64,000 nucleotides of DNA from assembly GCA_911728455.2 (NCBI GenBank), contig OU452225.1:27314495-27378494 (forward strand), given 5' to 3'. The position numbers and the translations under genes were made by a program. The notes beneath the pieces were generated by a model. It worked only from the letters and a program-made list of their open reading frames with translations. It was not told the DNA's origin and made no database searches. Below, piece by piece: positions 56,743 to 64,000 of the stretch; position 1 is the stretch's first letter; every line of letters starts with the position of its first letter. This DNA is from Marthasterias glacialis. Its lineage: Eukaryota; Echinodermata; Asteroidea; Forcipulatida; Asteriidae.

Positions 56743-57526
56743 TGTATATAATAGACATACAATTCTTATAATGTCAAAGTATAAACATAAATGGTCATAA
56801 TGAAAACAGTATCCTGCCCTTTATGTTATATTAGTAAGATTCTCGATAATATTTTTTAAAAACCCCATCCCCTGGTCTTTGTAGAGTTAACCGTTCCAGA
56901 GTTACCTCGTTGATATAAATATTATCTTGTATAAGGCCAGATTACATAGCCAGATTACAAATACATTGTATTTTGTATGGATTTCTGTGTGTAATATCTT
57001 GGGGATAGAAAAGTCTGGATTGTTTTAGGGTGAAAATGTCAGAGGTCAATTTCGGACTGCAACTCAAATTAGAAGTGACATTTGGACTTGTCACTGGGTT
57101 GGGTGGTTGCCCTTCGGGATAGAAAAGATGGGATTGTTTTGGGGGTGAAATGGTCAAATTTCACAGGTCACAGTGCACAGGTATAGAAACATGTGGATAT
57201 TTCTTGTTACCTACAATGTATAAGGGCTGAGGGGTTTCAACAGTATTGCTGTTGTTTGAAATTTGTCTTCAGTACGGACTAGAAAAGCAACTTTGATTGG
57301 GGCAGGCCTAGATTTTGATATTGAATCTATGGTTTCAGAAGCAAGGGCCTCATTGATAGAGAGCAGACTGACATCAATAATCGATGCTTGATCAAAGAGA
57401 CATCAGATCTGCAAATTTCTGATGCGAGAAGTGTGTGCAGCTAGGTGTACGGCACAGACCATTACTTCAGTTAGAAGAAACATGTGTTCTTGTAACTTAG
57501 GTGTGGGGTTGCCCATGGGGAAAGGA

Positions 57527-58482
57527 CACCCCAGTGTCAATACAACTCAAATATCACCCCAGTGTCAATACAACTCCAATGTCACGCCGGGGTCAATAAA
57601 ACTCCAGTGTCACCCCAGTGTCAATACAACACTAATCTCACCCCAGTGTCAATACAACTGTAATGTCAACCCGGTGTCAATACAACTCCAATGTCACCCC
57701 AGTGTCAATACAACTCCAATGTCACCCCAGTGTCAATACAACTCCAATGTCACCCCGGTGTCAATACAACTCCAATGTCACCCCAGTGTCAATACAACTC
57801 CAGTGTCGACCCAGGGTCAATAAAACTCCTATGTCACCCCTGTGTCAATACAACAACAATGTCACCCCAGTGTCAATACAACTGTATTGTCACCCAGGTG
57901 TCAATGCAACTCCAATGTCACCCCAGTGTCAATACAACTCCAAAGTCACCCTGATGTCAATACAACTCCATTGTCACCCCAGTGTCAATACAACTCCAAT
58001 GTCACCCTAGTGTTAATACAACTCCAATGTCACCCGGAGTCAATAAAACTCCAATGTCACCCCAGTGTCAATACAACTGTAATGTAACCCAGGCGTCAAT
58101 GCAACTCCAATGTCACCCCAGTGTCAATACAACTCCAATGTCACCCCAGTGTCAATACAATTCCAATGTCACCCTAGTGTTAATACAACTCCAATGTCAC
58201 CCGGGGTCAATAAAACTCCAAAGTCACCCCGGTGTCAATACAACTCCAAAGTCACCCCAGTGTCAATACAACTCCAATGTCACCCCAGTGTCAATACAAC
58301 TCTAATGTCACCTCGTTGGCAATACAACTCCAATGTCGACCCAGGGTCAATAAAACTCCAATGTCACCCCTGTGTCAATACAACACCAATGTCATCCCAG
58401 TGTCAATACAACTTCAATGTCACCCCAGTGTCAACACAACTCCAATGTCACCCCAGTGTCAATACAACTCCAAACTCACCCT
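57527..58482 (+). repeat. 28-bp minisatellite, about 34 copies
   Basis: The consensus unit is CACCCCAGTGTCAATACAAC plus TCCAATGT. Because 28 is not a multiple of 3, the reading frame rotates and all plus-strand frames give the same cycling peptide (SPQCQYNSNV, TPVSIQLQCH, PSVNTTPM), hence long overlapping open frames. A variant unit with GGGTCAATAAAACTCC recurs at about 57588, 57813, 58035, 58201 and 58340. The array sits inside a copy of the 42-46 kb repeat family. Confidence 0.9.
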
Positions 58483-58489
58483 ATTGAGT

Positions 58490-60420
58490 TATGGTGAAAT
58501 GGTTTCCAGACTGTAATTCAAATTAGAAGTGACATTTGGACTTGGGATAGGAAAGTTGGAATTGTTTTGGGGGTGAAAGGTCAAAGTTCCAGGTCACAGT
58601 GCTCAGTTATAGGAACATGTGGTTTAAGGATACATTTGGTTACCTACAATGTGGGCTGAGGGGTCTAACAGTATTGCTGTTGTTTGAAATTTGTTTCAGT
58701 TTGGACTGAAAAAGCAACTTTGATTGGGGCAGGCCTAGATTTTGATATTGATTCTGTGGTTTCAGAAGCTAGGGCCTCGCAGGTAGTGAGCAAACTGACA
58801 TCAATAACTGATGCTGACGTGTAATTTGAAAGTACTGAAGCAAACTCATAGAAATCCTTGATGGCTACAAATATTGATCAAAGAGACATCAGAACGGCAA
58901 ATTAATGACGCGCGAAGGGTGTCTAGCAAAGTGAAAATAACAACTAGAATAATTAAAAATGTTGAAGAGTGATATTGATCTACTGGTAGTGGTTGGTAGA
59001 CAACTTGTGACCTAGTTTTTGAAAATTTAGTATACCTTCAAAAATATCTTTGTTTATTATATGATGTTTTTACTTACTTAATATGAAACACTCCCATATT
59101 AGTTTGTGTTATTTTCACAGGGTGATTTAAAGCCCCATCTCAACACTCGTAAAGTGTCTGTAAATACTTCCATTCTATGCACAAATCAAGATATATGTAA
59201 TAAAACCACCCCTTGAAAAATGTCAGCTCATTCTGTTGCTTCATTTGCATGAAAACAGTAAAAACGGATTCAGCATTTTTGTTAGCGTTCGTAGGCAGAG
59301 ATTTGGTCTCACATGAGACAAAAATAAGTTGTTGATCTTATTTAATTTATTAATCAAAAACGATAACACTTCAGGCAGAAATATTTCAAGAAAAATTTTC
59401 CACCAGCATTATTTTGCTACCTTGTAAGGTTTATATAAATCTGTAAACATTTATGTTTTCTTTCTAACCAATGTTGTGCACAATCTAATATAAAGATGTA
59501 GTATTTTTTAATGACACAGACTATAAATTTACAGTTTTTGCTTGACAAGCTTATGGTTAAGCCTGCTATTTGTGACGGATTTTCAAAAACAAAGTAACTT
59601 CAATTATGGCTACCACTTTGGTGGCCATAATGAATCTCCTGACTGTAACTGCAGTTAGAAGTGACATTGGTTTCCAAATATTGATCAAACCAAAGTTTTT
59701 GATGTGAGAAGTGTGTTCAGCGAATTGAAACTAACATCTAAAATTGTAAAGCAACTTGTAGAGTGATATTGATCTACTAGGCACACATGTATCTTATATC
59801 AAAAAGTATGCAGTGCCATTTCAGAATGGCCCGTGATAGCAATGGCAGCCATTTTGTATTTTTCAAAGCAAATTTCCAGTGGATTTTTATTTTTATTTTT
59901 TTTTTTGCCCCAAAATGTTGATGCAAAGACAAACTTTTCCCTAAATTGCTAAACTTGTGCAGTTTGGAAATTTTTTACCCAATTTTGGTTCTAAAAAGGT
60001 ATTTCCTTCTATTTTACATTAGTATTTGCACCATAGTTCAAGGTTGATTTCCAGGACATTTTTTACAACTCTTTTCTTGAACCCATGCAATGGATTGCAG
60101 TTTTCCACAAACTGCTGTTTTAGGGCAGTTTTGATACTTTTTACAAATTTTTGTACAAAATAAAGTATTTTCCTCATACTTATGACCTTAAGATGTATTT
60201 TGTTAGCAATTATGTTTGTAATGGCACAGGAAATAAAAACAAATATTTTACTCTTTGGGTTTACGGTCAAGCCTTTTTTTCCCCATTCCCTTGAAAATAT
60301 ATTTCTTCCCTCAAAACCAGTTTGTTCAAAACAATTTTCCTAAGGATCAAAATGGTATTCCAGGGGAAACTATTGTTGTCTTGTTCAAGGGAGCAAAATT
60401 TGTAATTTCGAGGGAAAAAG
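58490..60420. repeat. Further copies of the 42-46 kb repeat family
   Basis: 58490-59010 and 59545-59790 match that family; 60280-60420 repeats GAGGGAAAAAG/GGAGCAAAAT words like 47.0-47.3 kb. 59880-60270 resembles 46690-47030 (GGGCAGTTTTGATA, TTCCAGGACATTTT). No gene is supported. Confidence 0.5.
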
Positions 60421-60421
60421 A

Positions 60422-62120
60422 TTAAGAAGGAATTGGGCAATCAGGGCCCAATATCATGGCTCTGCTTACCAAGGAAATCTGCGCATACGACCCATGGAAC
60501 TATGTGCTTTACAAGGTGTTGTAAGCACAGAATTCCTCGGTAAGGAGAGCCATAAAATTGGACCTAGGTTGTACTGTTGAAACAAGTGGATTTAGAAGGA
60601 TTTGAGCTATTAGGTTGTACTTGAAACCAAAGAAATTAGAAGGAAATGGGCTACAGGGTTGTACTTGAAAAATGCAGGTTGTACTTGACAATAGCGGATT
60701 TAGAGGGAATTAGGCTATCAGGTTGTACTTAACACTAGCGGATTTAGAGGGAATTGGGCTATCAGGTTGTACTTGAAACAAGCGGATTTAGAGGGAATTG
60801 GGCTATCAGGTTGTACTTGACACTAGCGGATTTAGAGGGAATTGGGCTATCAGGTTGTACTGTTGAAACAAGCGGATTTAGAAGGATTTGAGCTATCAGT
60901 TTGTACTTGAAACCAGAGAAATTGGCTACATTGGCTTGAAAAGGAAATGGGCTACAGGGTTGTACTTGAAAAATTCAGGTTGTACTTGACACTAGCAGAT
61001 TAGAGGGAATTGGGCTTTCAGGTTGTACTTGAAACAAGCGGATTTAGAGGGAATTGGGCTATCAGGTTGTACTTGAAACAAGCGGATTTAGAGGGAATTG
61101 GGCTATCAAGTTGTACATGACACTAGCGGATTTAGAGGGAATTGGGCTATCAGGTTGTACTTGACACTAGCGGATTTAGAGGGAATTGGGCTATCAGGTT
61201 GTACTTGAAACAAGTGGAGTAAGAGGGAATTGGGCTACCAGGTTGTACTTGACACTAGCGGATTTAGAGGGAATTGGGCTATCAGGTTGTACTTGACACT
61301 AGCGGATTTAGAGGGAATTGGGCTATCATGTTGTACTTGAAACAACTGGATTTAGAGGGAATTGGACTATCAGGTTGTACATGACACTAGTGGATTTAGA
61401 GGGAATTAGGCTATCATGTTGTACTTGAAACAAGCGGATTTAGAGGGAATTGGGCTATCAAGTTGTACATGACACTAGCGGATTTAGAGGGAATTGGGCT
61501 ATCAGGTTGTACTTGACACTAGCGGATTTAGAGGGAATTGGGCCATCAGGTTGTTCTTGACACTAGCGGATTTAGAGGGAATTGGGCTATCAGGTTGTAC
61601 TTGACACTAGCGGATTTAGAGGGAATTGGACTATCAGGTTGTACTTGAAACAAGTGGAGTAAGAGGGAATTGGGCTACCAGGTTGTACTTGACACTAGCA
61701 GATTTAGAGGGAATTGGGCTATCAGGTTGTACATGACACTAGCGGATTTAGAGGGAATTGGGCTATCAGGTTGTACTTGAAACAAGCGGATTTAGAGGGA
61801 ATTGGGCTATCAGGTTGTACTTGACACTAGCGGATTTAGAGGGAATTGGGCTATCAGGTTGTACTTGACACTAGCGGATTTAGAGGGAATTGGGCTATCA
61901 GGTTGTCCTTGACACTAGCAGATTTAGAGGGAATTGGGCTATCAGGTTGTACTTGACACTAGCGGATTTAGAGGGAATTGGGCTATCAGGTTGTACATGA
62001 CACTAGCGGATTTAGAGGGAATTGGGCTATCAGGTTGTACATGACACTTGCGGATTTAGAGGGAATTGGGCTATCATGTTGTACTTGAAACAAGTGGAGT
62101 AAGAGGGAATTGGGCTAACA
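60422..62120 (+). repeat. 44-bp minisatellite, about 35 copies
   Basis: The consensus is GGTTGTACTTGACACTAGCG then GATTTAGAGGGAATTGGGCT and ATCA. Two interspersed variants differ at GACACTAGCGG versus GAAACAAGCGG/GAAACAAGTGG. The first units (60570-60990) are diverged and the middle ones nearly identical. A foldback element (60446-60565) splits the first unit. Confidence 0.92.
60446..60565. mobile_element. Foldback MITE flanked by AGG, inside a minisatellite unit
   Basis: Ends are GCCCAATATCATGGCTCTGC and, inverted, AGGTCCAATTTTATGGCTCT. AGG occurs on both sides (60443-60445 and 60566-60568). The intact unit reads CAATCAGGTTGTAC, so this is a clear empty-site comparison. Confidence 0.7.
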
Positions 62121-62458
62121 AGCTCACTGATGCACTCATAAGAAGGGACCATTAATTCAGCAACCTGCCTTCCCTGGTGGAGACTTGCAACATTGTTTTT
62201 GTTGCTGTTTTTTAATTTCATATTCAACAGTGAGAACTGTATGACTCATTATATTTTGGATTAATCTGTTGGTTTGGTGAATTTTAGGCTCAATTGTGTT
62301 GACAGGCTGATGAAATCGAAATCGAAAACAGAGTCACTGTGCAAATACAATAAAAAGTTTTTTTTTTTTTTAGTCAAGTGGAATTGTAATAACACTCCTT
62401 CTAAAAAACAATACAAGTAGCAGACTTGCATTATTTGAAAAGGACCAGTGTTACAACT

Positions 62459-62690
62459 GATAATGTATTGGCCATCGGATCATCACCGACGAATAATTTA
62501 TCATGAACTGTATCACCAACGGATAATGTATCACCAACTGATAATGTATCACCAATTGACCGATACTGTACCACCAACCCAAAATGTATCATCAATTGAC
62601 TGATACTGTTTCACCAACCAATAACGTATCATCAATTGACCGATACTGTACCAGCAACCGATAATGTGTCACCAATGAAACGAGACCCTG
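62459..62690 (+). repeat. Short tandem repeat, CCGATAATGTATCACCAA type
   Basis: About ten imperfect ~20-bp units alternate GATAATGTATCACCAAC with CAATTGACCGATACTGTA. A few more units lie at 63461-63510. Confidence 0.65.
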
Positions 62691-62820
62691 GTTATAAAAC
62701 CAATTGACAGAAATAAATGACCAGTAGACAAGAAAATAACTCAATCAGTTATTTTTTTTGTGATCAACAACTATTTTACAATATGTACAAAGTCCTATAC
62801 ACAATCTTTACTTTAATACT

Positions 62821-62826
62821 TTTATT
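62821..62826 (-). terminator. Possible poly(A) signal for the 62.9 kb exon
   Basis: AATAAA on the minus strand about 90 nt beyond the TAA at 62915-62917. Support is positional only. Confidence 0.25.
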
Positions 62827-62914
62827 TCAATACATTCCTCCATTTTAATCTTCAAATCATGCTGTTCAATCCCAAAATCCTATTTCAAGTGTATGTTTCT
62901 TAAAACGGTCATGT

Positions 62915-62999
62915 TTATTTGCCGGTGTAGTAGACCAGTGTGAAGTCTGTAGCAGTCTTTGCACTGACGGACAGGGAAACTGTGACAGCCCTTGGCTGC
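62915..62999 (-). CDS. Possible last coding exon of a second gene
   Basis: On the minus strand a good polypyrimidine acceptor (TTCTGTTTACACTGGTCAG) is followed by an 85-nt open segment: QPRAVTVSLSVSAKTATDF then TLVYYTGK and TAA, phase 2 in. The alternating hydrophobic pattern looks like beta strands. AATAAA lies at 62826-62821, about 90 nt downstream. Upstream exons would have to lie beyond about 63.1 kb, partly outside the window; a further candidate is RVNIAECVTESSMNDLKTYE at about 63150-63220. The family is not recognised. Confidence 0.35.
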
Positions 63000-64000
63000 C
63001 TGACCAGTGTAAACAGAATGAAGCAGTCATTTCAACCCTCTCTTGTGGCCATGGTTATTATAGCAGCTTGAAGGTTTTGAATGGTGGGATGAGTGGAATC
63101 TGAGTGTTGTGATGGTGGTGCCAAACTGAATCAGGTATAGAATTTTAAACCAATAACATGCAAATTCATATGTCTTCAGGTCGTTCATGCTGGACTCTGT
63201 CACACACTCTGCAATGTTCACTCGTCTGAATCAGAAGGAGCTCTGATCAGAATTGTCTACACTGATTTTAACATTTGTCACAAACGCTCTCATCAATTCT
63301 GTCATACAATACAACTATTAGTACAAATACTCATAATAATAACCATGGCCAACTCAAATAAAAGAAATTCCATCATACCGAGTGTGCACTGGCATGCGCA
63401 CTTGTATGGCTGAAGCCTTAAATTCACTAATTTATAAACATGCTTACTACTGTGACAATCACCAATTGACTGATACTGTATCACCAACCGATAAAGTATC
63501 ACAAATTGTTCATTTTGATTGACCACATTAAGGGGCCTTTTGTTGGCATGGGAATTTCTGGGGGCAAGTTTCCCCCCTACCACCACCCCCGCACACTACT
63601 GGTTCAACCGCCATTGCTGGTATTCTTTTAATTCCAGAGCAAGAGAGACAAACTGTTCCAATATGCTTAATGTGACTGTAGTTTTCAAATGAAAATCGCA
63701 ACCCTAACACATTACAAATACACTCGTTAAATAAAGTGTCAATGGCAATTCAGGATGGGACTGGTTGCCTGCAGCATCGCGTACCTCTAGGTGGACAATT
63801 TAAACAAAGGTCTAATGTGTAATAACAATTGAGAAACCAGACATACATGTAAAGACATGTTCATTTTTTTAATTTATTTATTTATATATTTTCTGTTGGT
63901 GTGGGGGGAAGCACGGCCCACAATATGATTTGGACGGCTATTTAATGCGTTGAACCATTCATTTGAGCTTTTTTTTTCATCTCATTTTTGGATGCGGAGG
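63000..64000. other. Right edge of window
   Basis: It includes a possible upstream exon of the 62.9 kb minus-strand gene (63150-63220), a C-rich element end (about 63560-63600, CCCCCCTACCACCACCCCCG) resembling 9665-9695, and otherwise AT-rich sequence with no supported gene. Confidence 0.25.

Noticed and set aside
57422-58516. Seven overlapping plus-strand open frames of 81-133 codons
   Set aside because: They are produced by the 28-bp minisatellite, which lacks stop codons; all encode the same rotating peptide and have no splice or start context.
60422-62120. CRISPR-like array
   Set aside because: There are no unique spacers; the 44-bp units are contiguous, and the context is clearly animal DNA.

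Overview
The window is animal nuclear DNA: AT-rich, with long GT-AG introns, tRNA-derived SINEs, LINE remains, many short inverted-repeat elements and minisatellites, and no bacterial-type gene packing. A secreted lectin-like gene built from fibrinogen C-terminal (FBG) and discoidin (F5/8 type C, FA58C) domains, set in this kind of repeat landscape, suggests a marine invertebrate deuterostome, possibly an echinoderm. The taxon is a low-confidence inference.

The main content is one minus-strand gene of about 39 kb. A TATA box and inverted CCAAT box lie near 53.26-53.31 kb, the start codon is at 53064, the stop at 14291-14293, and a possible poly(A) signal at 13977-13982. I reconstructed 13 coding exons from splice sites, intron phases and domain homology. 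Together they are exactly 2700 nt, encoding 899 aa: a signal peptide, a short linker, the N-terminal part of an FBG domain (residues about 61-189), four FA58C domains (about 190-813, two exons each), and the C-terminal part of an FBG domain (about 814-899). The two FBG pieces add up to about one normal domain and join in phase, so the four discoidin domains sit inside the FBG fold, between two exons that would otherwise be adjacent. All five junctions bounding these modules are phase 1. The cassette could therefore be a true nested insertion or could be skipped to give a compact 275-aa fibrinogen lectin. A dead copy of a discoidin exon remains in intron 5 beside a foldback element.

The 21 kb first intron (31.8-53.0 kb) is almost all repeats: a hairpin/T-tract/CRE-palindrome family (33-44 kb), a GGAAGT-rich array (35.4-36.0 kb), a long near-perfect hairpin (40.8 kb), a dispersed low-complexity family (42-47 kb) and a tandem duplication (50.9-52.1 kb). 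Upstream of the gene, 53.3-64 kb holds two large minisatellites (28-bp unit at 57.5-58.5 kb, 44-bp unit at 60.4-62.1 kb) and, near 62.9 kb, a possible last exon of a second minus-strand gene. Downstream of the gene, 1-14 kb contains TTAA-flanked and 3-bp-TSD inverted-repeat elements, a LINE reverse-transcriptase fragment (4.6 kb), unassigned open frames (4.75-5.5 kb), and exon-like plus-strand sequence with two in-frame TGA codons (6.07-6.5 kb).

Everything was read by eye. Exon boundaries agree with phase and domain alignment, but none has transcript support. Repeat family assignments rest on terminal structure, not on database matches.
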